NCBI GenBank assembly: GCA_026390535.1
Contig: JAPLFT010000031.1
Span: forward strand, 1-18,639
Origin: Pseudomonadota bacterium
GTDB lineage: Bacteria > Bdellovibrionota > JAFGOL01
Length of the DNA: 18,639 nucleotides
Reading direction: 5' to 3'
The notes under the pieces were generated by a model, which saw nothing but the letters and a program-made list of their open reading frames with translations, had not been told where the DNA came from and did no database searches. Shown piece after piece: positions 7,363-14,016 of this stretch; position 1 is the first letter of the stretch; every line of letters begins with the position of its first letter. A program made the translations under genes and the position numbers.

Positions 7363-8866
7363 TGTTAACCTCCGATAAAAGCTTTTTGCTTTTTATCAGT
7401 TCTTTTATTTTTTGAATATCTCCAGAAAGTACCCTGTCTTCATGCAAGGGTTCGACAAGCTCCCTCACCCGCTCAATAGCTTTAATTAGCGGTTTTGCTG
7501 GTTTTAACGGATGTCTCTGCTGACATGCTTCAACAGCCGCCATCAATTCAATTGCAAGTATTGTTTCAACATTATCCAATATTTGAACAAATTTTCTGGC
7601 ACCGGTCGCACCCATGCTCACATGATCTTCTTTGTTATTGCTCGTCGGAATACTGTCAACACTTGATGGATATGAAAGGATCTTGTTCTCGTTTACAAGT
7701 GCAGCTGATGTATACTGCGCGATCATGAACCCACTGTTAAGACCGCTATTCCTTACAAGGTATGCAGGCAATCCGCCGCTGAACTCCGGCGTAAGCATTT
7801 TGTCCATTCTTCTTTCACTTATACTTCCAATCTCCGACATTGCTATTGAAGCAAAATCAAGTGCAAGCGCTATGGGTTCTCCATGAAAATTACCGCCGGA
7901 TATTATACAATCATCAAACACGAGAGGATTATCCGTAACTGAGTTTATTTCCGTTTCCACGGTTTTTCTCAAATATCCTACGGCATCTCTTACAGCACCG
8001 TGAACCTGCGGTATACATCTTAAGGAATATGGATCCTGCACTCTGTTACAATTTTTATGTGATTCGGCTATTTCACTGTTTTTTGAAAGAGCACTAAGAT
8101 TTTTAGCTACTGTAAGCTGACCTCCATGAGGTCTTATCTGACTTACTCTTATATCAAATGGAACAAATGTTCCTTTAACACCTTCAACAGTAAGTGCCGC
8201 AATAATATCCGCATGCTTTAAAAGGCTCTCCGCTTCCATCAGTCCAAGGCAGGCAAAGGCAGTCATGAACTGTGTACCGTTGATAAGTGCTAAACCTTCT
8301 TTGGCTTCAAGCTCCAGTTTTTCACCTTTAAGTTCTCTTATTACCTCACAGGCCTTTCTTTGTTTACCTCTATATATTACATCTCCCTCGCCGATAAGAC
8401 ACAGGGTAAGATGAGCAAGGGGTGCAAGATCTCCGCTTGCGCCAACGGATCCCTTTTCCGGAATGATCGGTATAATGTTATGTTCAAGAAAGAAAAGCAG
8501 GCTATTGATGACCTGTTCTCTTACGCCGCTGTAACCGAGACTTATATTGTGCGCCCTAAGTACCATCATAGCCCTTGCATATTTATCTTCAATTGGTTTT
8601 CCCGTCCCTGCACAATGAGATCGTATTAAATTGACCTGCAATTTTTTTAGATCTTCTTTTTCCACTCTTACATCACTAAGCGAGCCAAACCCAGTGTTTA
8701 TGCCGTATATGGAGCCTTTTCCATTCAATACTTTCTCTATTATTTTTCTGCTTTTGTTTATACCATTAAGTGCGGATGGATTTAATTCAACTTTAACATC
8801 ATTATTAAAAGAGACATTATAAACATCTTCTACTGTGATTTTTTTTCCTATTTCTATTTTTTTCAT
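7355..8866 (-). CDS. hutH: Histidine ammonia-lyase
   Basis: This 503-residue protein of the aromatic amino acid lyase family has the Ala143-Ser144-Gly145 triad in GSVGASGDLAPLAH. The triad cyclises autocatalytically to the MIO electrophile. YGINTGFG (54-61) supplies the conserved active-site Tyr54. Further conserved blocks are QDPYSLRCIPQVHGA and TDNPLVF. It should convert histidine to trans-urocanate and ammonia in the cytoplasm. Residues around the active site fit HAL better than the Phe/Tyr lyases, and the adjoining hutU settles the substrate. The ATG overlaps the rpe stop as ATGA. Its location between rpe and hutU in an operon of envelope and translation genes is unusual. Confidence 0.96.
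   Translation of the reverse strand: MKKIEIGKKITVEDVYNVSFNNDVKVELNPSALNGINKSRKIIEKVLNGKGSIYGINTGFGSLSDVRVEKEDLKKLQVNLIRSHCAGTGKPIEDKYARAMMVLRAHNISLGYSGVREQVINSLLFFLEHNIIPIIPEKGSVGASGDLAPLAHLTLCLIGEGDVIYRGKQRKACEVIRELKGEKLELEAKEGLALINGTQFMTAFACLGLMEAESLLKHADIIAALTVEGVKGTFVPFDIRVSQIRPHGGQLTVAKNLSALSKNSEIAESHKNCNRVQDPYSLRCIPQVHGAVRDAVGYLRKTVETEINSVTDNPLVFDDCIISGGNFHGEPIALALDFASIAMSEIGSISERRMDKMLTPEFSGGLPAYLVRNSGLNSGFMIAQYTSAALVNENKILSYPSSVDSIPTSNNKEDHVSMGATGARKFVQILDNVETILAIELMAAVEACQQRHPLKPAKPLIKAIERVRELVEPLHEDRVLSGDIQKIKELIKSKKLLSEVNIE
7369..7373 (-). promoter_or_regulatory. Shine-Dalgarno sequence supporting the TTG start of hutU
   Basis: GGAGG on the minus strand, inside the end of hutH, stands 6 nt before the TTG at 7362. 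It supports that codon as the real start and gives the normal urocanase N-terminus (IRADRG shortly after the start). Confidence 0.75.
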
Positions 8867-9519
8867 TTTACACCCTTAGATAAAAGTCTTTTTACAGCCT
8901 CGGTAGGATTCGGATCGGCAAAAACTGCGTTTCCGGCAACTATCAGTTCCGCACCCGCACCAACATACTCATGTATGTTGTCCTCCGTGACCCCTCCATC
9001 GGCTTCTATTATGAATTTATACTTCCCCTTGTCCTTTATTTTCCTTAATTCTCTGATTTTATCTATTGCGGATGGAATGAGTTTTTGTCCACCAAACCCA
9101 GGTTCTACGGTCATTACAAGGATAAGATCGACTATGTCATAGTACTCGGCCATTGTCTCAAGCGGTGTCCCGGGCTTAACGGATAGGCCTGCCTTAACGC
9201 CTTTTGCTTTTATTGCGCTTATAACCTTATCCGGAGCATTCGTTGCTTCAACATGTATTGTAACTAGATCGGCTCCGGCTTTTATAAAATCATCTATATA
9301 TTTCTCAGGTTTTACTATCATAAGATGAACATCCAAAGGAAGTTTTGTGGCTTTTTTTATTGCCTTAACTACCGGCGCACCTATTGTTATATTGGGGACG
9401 AACTGTCCGTCCATAACATCAACATGAAGATACTGGACACCCGGTATCTCCACTTTTTTTATTTCATCCTCAAGTCTTGCAAAGTTAGCAGAAAGAATGG
9501 ATGGAGCTATTTTAAACAT
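8863..9519 (-). CDS. rpe: Ribulose-phosphate 3-epimerase
   Basis: This 218-residue TIM-barrel protein has the full set of family motifs: IAPSILSANFARL at the N-terminus, HVDVMDGQFVPN (metal ligands His32 and Asp34), DVHLMI (His65), VEPGFGGQ (139-145), and EADGGV with the second catalytic aspartate Asp174. It interconverts ribulose 5-phosphate and xylulose 5-phosphate in the pentose phosphate pathway. Translation is coupled to its neighbours: its ATG shares one base with the fmt stop (TAATG), with GAGG upstream, and its TGA overlaps the hutH ATG. Confidence 0.97.
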   Translation of the reverse strand: MFKIAPSILSANFARLEDEIKKVEIPGVQYLHVDVMDGQFVPNITIGAPVVKAIKKATKLPLDVHLMIVKPEKYIDDFIKAGADLVTIHVEATNAPDKVISAIKAKGVKAGLSVKPGTPLETMAEYYDIVDLILVMTVEPGFGGQKLIPSAIDKIRELRKIKDKGKYKFIIEADGGVTEDNIHEYVGAGAELIVAGNAVFADPNPTEAVKRLLSKGVK

Positions 9520-10472
9520 TATTCAAACCTCATTCCTTTTTTAATTTCGTAACCATTCAGAAATTCAGAGACCAGCATTTCTCTTTTACCAGAAGGCTGG
9601 ACCTTTTCAACCAAAAGAGCTCCGTTAGCCGTCTTTACGGCAAATATACCGTCTTTTTTATCAACCGATATAACGGTACCTACCGGTAATTTTTCATCTT
9701 CGGTAGATACAAGACCTTCCGGCCATGTTTTTATTAATTTAAGTATTGATCCGTTTATTCGTGATTCCGCTATAGGCCACGGATAAAGTGCTCTTATCTT
9801 ATCGTGTATCTCAAGCGCTCTTTTGTTCCAGTCTATGCTTTTTTCATCGGAACGTATTTTATCGGCGTAGTTGGGTTTGATATTCAAACTATCCTGGGAT
9901 ATCGGCTTTATCTTTCCATCAACATATAACGGTATGGTCTTTATCAAAAGATCCGTTCCGATCTTAACAAGTGACCACGTAAGACTTTCTGTCGTATCAC
10001 CAAGTTCTATGTTCAATCTTTCCTCAGCTACTATGTCGCCCGCATCCATTTCTTTAACCAACTTCATTATGCTCACGCCTGTCTTTTTTTCGCCGTTCAT
10101 TATGGCACGAGCTACAGGCGCAGAGCCCCTGTACTTGGGCAGGAGAGAGAAATGGATATTCAAACAACCGTATTTTGGATAGTCTAAAAAATATGTAGGA
10201 ATATACATTCCGTAAGCTATTACGATCGCAATATCTATTTCTCCATATTTTTTTATTTTTTCAAAGAAGGATCTGTCAAACTTATCACTCTGCAGAACGT
10301 CGATGTTAAGGATCTGAGCTTTAACCTTTACAGATGGCGGTGTTATTTTTCTTCCTCTTCCGCTTTCTCTGTCAGGTTGTGTTGCGACCCATTTAATATC
10401 AATTCCACCGTCGTGGAGTTTTTGCAGTACATAAGCGGAAATTTCAGGAGTCCCTAAAAAAGCGATTTTCAT
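9519..10472 (-). CDS. fmt: Methionyl-tRNA formyltransferase
   Basis: This 317-residue enzyme begins with MKIAFLGTPE and has the catalytic triad Asn105, His107 (NIHFSLLPKYRGSAPVARA) and Asp143 (MDAGD). The C-terminal OB-like domain (about 210-310) grips the initiator tRNA. It transfers a formyl group from 10-formyl-tetrahydrofolate to Met-tRNA(fMet) in the cytoplasm. The gene follows def by 11 nt. Fmt and def are a common bacterial pair because they install and remove the same formyl group. The ATG has an AGGA-containing sequence upstream, within and just after the def stop region. Confidence 0.96.
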   Translation of the reverse strand: MKIAFLGTPEISAYVLQKLHDGGIDIKWVATQPDRESGRGRKITPPSVKVKAQILNIDVLQSDKFDRSFFEKIKKYGEIDIAIVIAYGMYIPTYFLDYPKYGCLNIHFSLLPKYRGSAPVARAIMNGEKKTGVSIMKLVKEMDAGDIVAEERLNIELGDTTESLTWSLVKIGTDLLIKTIPLYVDGKIKPISQDSLNIKPNYADKIRSDEKSIDWNKRALEIHDKIRALYPWPIAESRINGSILKLIKTWPEGLVSTEDEKLPVGTVISVDKKDGIFAVKTANGALLVEKVQPSGKREMLVSEFLNGYEIKKGMRFE

Positions 10473-10483
10473 AAAATCACATC

Positions 10484-11023
10484 CTAAAGATTCTTGCCTT
10501 TCAAAATCCTGTTTTTGACCAGTGTCCTTCTAACAACAGGAAGCCTGTCTATAAAAAGTTTTCCCTCTGTATGATCATACTCGTGCTGGACAACTACGGA
10601 AAGGAATCCTTCTGCCGTCATCTGCTTTTTTTCAAAATTCTCATCATAGTATTCGATGGTTATTATCTCTGCCCTCTTTACTTCCTCATAAACACCAGGG
10701 ACGCTCAAACATCCCTCTTCATAAATAACCATACCTTCTTTATGGATTATTCTGGAATTTATAAATACCAAAAGTTCACCCGGAATTCTTGATATTACTT
10801 CTCCGTCTTCATCCTTTTCAACCTTTTGCTCTACATCTATTATAAACAGCCTCTTGGAAATACCTACCTGCGGCGCAGCAAGGCCAATACCGTTTGATCC
10901 GTACATTGTTAATTTCATATCCTCTATAAGCTTTGATATTCTGTTCCTTTCAGTATTACTCTTGATATCCCATTTTTCAGCTATCTTTCTTAATATGTTA
11001 TTAGGGAAAACCAGAATCTCCAT
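10484..11023 (-). CDS. def: Peptide deformylase
   Basis: This 179-residue metalloprotease has the three deformylase motifs: GIGLAAPQVG (46-54), EEGCLSVPG (Cys105) and QHEYDHTEG (His147, Glu148, His151). Cys105 and the two histidines bind the metal; Glu148 is the catalytic base. It removes the formyl group from nascent proteins and acts downstream of Fmt, encoded next in the operon. The length is typical; a small charged insertion (about 67-80) between motifs is within family variation. The ATG at 11023 has GAGG six bases upstream and lies 9 nt after the PAP2-like gene stop. Confidence 0.96.
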   Translation of the reverse strand: MEILVFPNNILRKIAEKWDIKSNTERNRISKLIEDMKLTMYGSNGIGLAAPQVGISKRLFIIDVEQKVEKDEDGEVISRIPGELLVFINSRIIHKEGMVIYEEGCLSVPGVYEEVKRAEIITIEYYDENFEKKQMTAEGFLSVVVQHEYDHTEGKLFIDRLPVVRRTLVKNRILKGKNL

Positions 11024-11032
11024 AATGTCCTC

Positions 11033-11641
11033 TTATTTTTCTCTTATAAATCTTTGACCTAAATAATAAAAAATGATTGCCATTAAAAATCCGCCAATCA
11101 CATCAACCACATAATGCTGTTTAATCGTAATGGTGGAAACACTTATAAGAATCGCCCAGAACATGAATATCATCAATAAAGGTCTTTTTTCCTTTATGAA
11201 CCCAAAGCCGGCAATGAAGGTCATTGCTACATGCACACTTGGGCATGCGTTACCCGGGGTATCAGAAGAGTGGAGAAGGTTTAAAACCATTCCGGTAAAA
11301 CCTGAATATTCCACAATCCCGGGACGCGGATAGGTGGTAGGAAAAATAAAGAAAATAATCATAGATACAAAAAGCAGAAAGATCTGGGAATAATATATCT
11401 TATTCATATTATCTCTATCGCTGAAAAGTATAAACGCTATCGCAATATAGATATAGTCAGATATATAGATCCATATAGTCCAATCCATAAAGGGTATGGC
11501 TTTTTCAAAATCGAACATAGGTAAATATGACGGGGTAAATAGATTGATATGATTCGGTATCATATAAAAAACTATAAAGGCCAATATACCTAAAGGGCCA
11601 ATCCATATTTTCTGGTCATTTTTAAAAAATGGTAGTCTCAT
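11033..11641 (-). CDS. PAP2-superfamily membrane protein, AUR1/inositolphosphotransferase-like (PAP2_3 type)
   Basis: This 202-residue integral membrane protein has about five to six helices and the core PAP2 phosphotransfer motifs: PSVH at 134-137 (His137) and a C-terminal KQHYVVD (His176, Asp180). The arginine normally found in the S-R-x5-H-x3-D motif is Thr170 here. The S-T-x4-K-Q-H-Y version is what I recall from the AUR1-like PAP2_3 branch, so it is probably functional rather than decayed. It should act on a lipid phosphate or transfer a phospho-head group at the membrane; the substrate cannot be read from the sequence. It is the first gene of the long minus-strand run. The upstream GGAG is only 2 nt from the ATG, which is unusually close. 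Confidence 0.75.
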   Translation of the reverse strand: MRLPFFKNDQKIWIGPLGILAFIVFYMIPNHINLFTPSYLPMFDFEKAIPFMDWTIWIYISDYIYIAIAFILFSDRDNMNKIYYSQIFLLFVSMIIFFIFPTTYPRPGIVEYSGFTGMVLNLLHSSDTPGNACPSVHVAMTFIAGFGFIKEKRPLLMIFMFWAILISVSTITIKQHYVVDVIGGFLMAIIFYYLGQRFIREK

Positions 11642-11692
11642 CGCTCCAATTACCTATATGAATTTATACGTTTTTAAGATATATACATATTC

Positions 11693-11914
11693 GTGAGAAA
11701 AAGAAAGAAAAAGAAAGTCGGTCAGGCCGCTGTTGAGTATCTTTTAGTCCTTGCCATGGTGGTAACGGTGATAGTTTGGGGGTTTGGTTACATAAAATGT
11801 GCACTGCATGGCGTTTGGGTTAAAATGGCCTGCGATGTCATTTATCCCTATCCAATGCAACCAGACAGTAAACCCCAATATTGTAAACCCATAGCCGATT
11901 GTTTCAATCTATGA
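11693..11914 (+). CDS. Small type IVb / class III prepilin-like protein
   Basis: This 73-residue protein has a very basic leader (RKRKKKKVG), then Q-A-A-V-E-Y and a hydrophobic helix to about residue 32. The G10|Q11 junction with Glu15 at mature position +5 and Tyr16 fits the Flp-type G-x4-E-Y prepilin motif and the class III signal peptide (Q-x3-E) pattern. The mature form would be 63 residues with four cysteines (C36, C47, C64, C70), so two disulfides are possible. The 40-residue tail has no pilin globular domain that I recognise. The start is GTG: an in-frame stop at 11675 excludes earlier starts, and there is no Shine-Dalgarno, but TATACA ends 5 nt before the GTG. It diverges from the PAP2 gene across 51 bp. 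No prepilin peptidase or secretion ATPase is in the window. Confidence 0.7.
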   Translation: MRKRKKKKVGQAAVEYLLVLAMVVTVIVWGFGYIKCALHGVWVKMACDVIYPYPMQPDSKPQYCKPIADCFNL

Positions 11915-12607
11915 TTTCTTGTTCATTATCTTATATGCAAGCCAGCCTATAATAAAGAATGATAATACAAAAAGTAGCCCTCTTATAAAATTGTTATATC
12001 TGTTTTTTGGATTTACTACAAATTTCTGCTTGCTTTGATCATCTACCACGTTTGGTTGATTCTGATCCATCGCCTGTGCCTGGTCGACCGTGTTTATATT
12101 TTTTGTGTTTGCAGAATCGGCTTTCTTTTCGGCATCCGTTTTTTCACTGGTGACATTCATGCTAAAGACATAGGCTCCCTGTGCCGGATTAACATTTTTT
12201 GTTACCGAATATTTAGAATAAAAGATCCTGACATTCTGTATGTCCAGTTCTCTGTCGTCTATATAATTATAAACCCTGGCCCGGATCTCGTTCTCTCCGG
12301 GTGAGACCAGTTTAAGCGATATGTAAAAATCCTCACTCTTAAGAGGGCCTAATACGCCGCTGTAAACCTTTTTTCCTTCTAACACGGAAATATTACCTTT
12401 AGGTATATCAAGTATCAGCTGATACTTGGCTTCCTCTATACTCCTGGAGCTTATGTTGATCTTTAATACCTGTGCCGTTTCTCCTTCTATGTCCTTTTTT
12501 TCTGTCTCAAGAGTCACGCTAAACGGGTTTGATGCGGCAGCCAATCCCCCGCTTATCAGCATAACCATGCCTATTACAAGGATTCTATACTTAATTGAAA
12601 ACAACAT
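11909..12607 (-). CDS. Orphan secreted protein with C-terminal membrane anchor
   Basis: I do not recognise a named family. The 232-residue product has a signal peptide (about 1-25, ending LAAAS). A beta-strand-rich domain follows (about 28-155), resembling the Ig-like or NEW3/COG1361-type domains of exported proteins. A low-complexity Asn/Gln/Asp/Lys linker (about 156-205) leads to one C-terminal helix (207-227) with a KKS tail. The topology would place the domain outside the cytoplasm. Its ATG lies inside the end of radA (17-bp overlap) with GAGAGG six bases upstream, so it is probably co-transcribed with radA. Its TAG overlaps the stop of the convergent prepilin-like gene by 6 bp. A role in surface or pilus assembly is only a guess from that neighbour. 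Confidence 0.75.
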   Translation of the reverse strand: MLFSIKYRILVIGMVMLISGGLAAASNPFSVTLETEKKDIEGETAQVLKINISSRSIEEAKYQLILDIPKGNISVLEGKKVYSGVLGPLKSEDFYISLKLVSPGENEIRARVYNYIDDRELDIQNVRIFYSKYSVTKNVNPAQGAYVFSMNVTSEKTDAEKKADSANTKNINTVDQAQAMDQNQPNVVDDQSKQKFVVNPKNRYNNFIRGLLFVLSFFIIGWLAYKIMNKKS

Positions 12608-13964
12608 CGAATACCTCTCTTATATTTTTAACTCTTGTTACCGACAGTTCGGTTTTTGCTTCTTTTGCCTGTCCTTTCGGATTTATGTAATCCTGGTGAG
12701 GAATGATGGCCGATTTAAAACCTATCCTTTCAGCCTCGTTAATTCTCTCCACGATGCGCGGGATCTTTCTGACTTCTCCCGTTAGTCCAACTTCTCCTAT
12801 TATAAAAAAATCACTGCTGAGTTTTTTGCCAAGATAACTTGAGGCAATGGCAGTCATCACGGCAAGATCAAGCGCCGGTTCCTGAGTCTTAAGCCCACCA
12901 ACGATGTTAACAAAAAGATCAAGATTGGAAAAATTGTAGTGGAAATATTTTTCCATTATCGCAAGAAGCATCGCAACCCTGTTGGACTCATATCCCACAA
13001 CAGTCCTTCTCGGCATAGGTATGTATGAAGTGGACATCAGCGACTGTATCTCTATCAATATCGGCCTGCTTCCCGTAATTATACCGCCAACAACAGAACC
13101 CGGCTGATCCAGGCTTCTTCCGGAAAGGAAAAATGATGAAGGATTTTCTACGTCGGCCAATCCTGTGGCATTCATCTCAAATATCCCTATTTCATTACTA
13201 GGACCGAATCTGTTCTTTATGGTCCTAAGCACCCTATAGTTCATGTTCTCGTCGCCTTCAAAATATATTACAGCATCAACCATATGCTCTATCATTTTTG
13301 GACCGGCAATCATACCCTCTTTGGTCACATGACCTATAAGGAAGGTGGAAATGTTCCTTGATTTTGTAAGTTCCATAAGATTTCCTACGGTCTGTCTTAA
13401 CTGAGAAAAACTGCCCATAGGGGATTTTAATTCCTCGTCGTATATTGCCTGTATGGAATCTATTATCAAAAGTGTAGGAGTAAGGTCATCTACCGTTTTT
13501 AACACCTTATATAAGGATGTCTCTGAAGCTATCAATAGACCCTCTGTCCTGACATTAAGTCTTTCTGCCCTTAGTTTCACCTGTTCCAGGGATTCTTCTC
13601 CGGTTATATATAGAACTTTTTGTCCTTTGATCTTGCAGACTCTGTCGGCTAATTCTAAAAGTAGCGTTGATTTACCTATGCCGGGCTCACCGCCTATCAG
13701 CATGGACGCGCCCTTAACTATTCCGCCACCAAGAACCCGGTCCAGTTCCTTACTACCGGTTGATATTCTGGGCGTTTCAGAAAGTCCAATATCAGAGAGT
13801 TTTGAAACACTTGAAGCCTTTATGCCTTTTTTTAGTTTTACTTCCTCGTCCTTTATTTCAACAACGGTGTTCCATTCGTTGCACCTGAAGCAACGCCCTT
13901 CCCATCGGGTGAACTTCTGCCCGCAGGATTGACATTCGTACATGTAGTCATTGTTCTTTGCCAT
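12591..13964 (-). CDS. radA: DNA repair protein RadA (Sms)
   Basis: This 457-residue protein has all RadA parts. A four-cysteine zinc finger (C11, C14, C25, C28) comes first. A RecA-like ATPase follows with Walker A GEPGIGKST (92-100) and Walker B LLIIDS (165-170). The RadA-specific KNRFG motif lies at 250-254, with a Lon-protease-like C-terminal domain from about 285. RadA is a branch-migration helicase that extends RecA-made recombination intermediates. Its ATG at 13964 has no clear ribosome-binding site. A TATATA (13978-13973) ends 8 nt before it, so the mRNA may have almost no leader. It is followed by an overlapping orphan gene. Confidence 0.96.
   Translation of the reverse strand: MAKNNDYMYECQSCGQKFTRWEGRCFRCNEWNTVVEIKDEEVKLKKGIKASSVSKLSDIGLSETPRISTGSKELDRVLGGGIVKGASMLIGGEPGIGKSTLLLELADRVCKIKGQKVLYITGEESLEQVKLRAERLNVRTEGLLIASETSLYKVLKTVDDLTPTLLIIDSIQAIYDEELKSPMGSFSQLRQTVGNLMELTKSRNISTFLIGHVTKEGMIAGPKMIEHMVDAVIYFEGDENMNYRVLRTIKNRFGPSNEIGIFEMNATGLADVENPSSFFLSGRSLDQPGSVVGGIITGSRPILIEIQSLMSTSYIPMPRRTVVGYESNRVAMLLAIMEKYFHYNFSNLDLFVNIVGGLKTQEPALDLAVMTAIASSYLGKKLSSDFFIIGEVGLTGEVRKIPRIVERINEAERIGFKSAIIPHQDYINPKGQAKEAKTELSVTRVKNIREVFDVVFN
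12614..12619 (-). promoter_or_regulatory. Shine-Dalgarno sequence for the orphan gene, inside radA
   Basis: GAGAGG on the minus strand lies 6 nt before the ATG at 12607, within the last codons of radA. It supports the 17-bp gene overlap over the alternative downstream Met start, which would cut the signal peptide. Confidence 0.6.
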
Positions 13965-13972
13965 AATGAACT

Positions 13973-14001
13973 TATATAGCTTGTTTTAAGGCTTTAATAA
14001 A
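13973..14001 (-). promoter_or_regulatory. Weak candidate promoter for radA
   Basis: On the minus strand TTTATT (14001-13996, only 3 of 6 to consensus) lies 17 nt before TATATA (13978-13973). The predicted start near 13966 would leave one or two bases before the radA ATG at 13964. The -35 box is poor and the region is AT-rich, so this is tentative. Confidence 0.28.
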
Positions 14002-14009
14002 TATATAAA
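13981..14009 (+). promoter_or_regulatory. Candidate promoter for queE, predicting a leaderless mRNA
   Basis: TTGTTT (13981-13986) and TATAAA (14004-14009) are spaced by exactly 17 nt. Start about 7 bases after the -10 box falls at or next to the queE ATG at 14017. No Shine-Dalgarno sequence precedes the ATG, which agrees with a leaderless transcript. It overlaps the candidate radA promoter on the other strand. Confidence 0.45.
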
Positions 14010-14016
14010 ACTCTAT

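Noticed and set aside
5729..7886. Several plus-strand open frames opposite hutU and hutH
   Set aside because: They lie entirely within two strongly conserved enzymes and have low-complexity translations rich in Pro, Ser and Ala; there is no evidence of coding.
11897..11909. Inverted repeat GATTG-TTT-CAATC at the end of the prepilin-like gene, as a possible terminator
   Set aside because: The 5-bp stem is AT-rich and neither strand has a T-run after it, so it does not look like an intrinsic terminator.
13453..13932. A 159-codon open frame on the plus strand opposite radA
   Set aside because: It is antisense to the conserved RadA ATPase and zinc-finger region, shows no domain or start signal, and is a shadow of the real gene.
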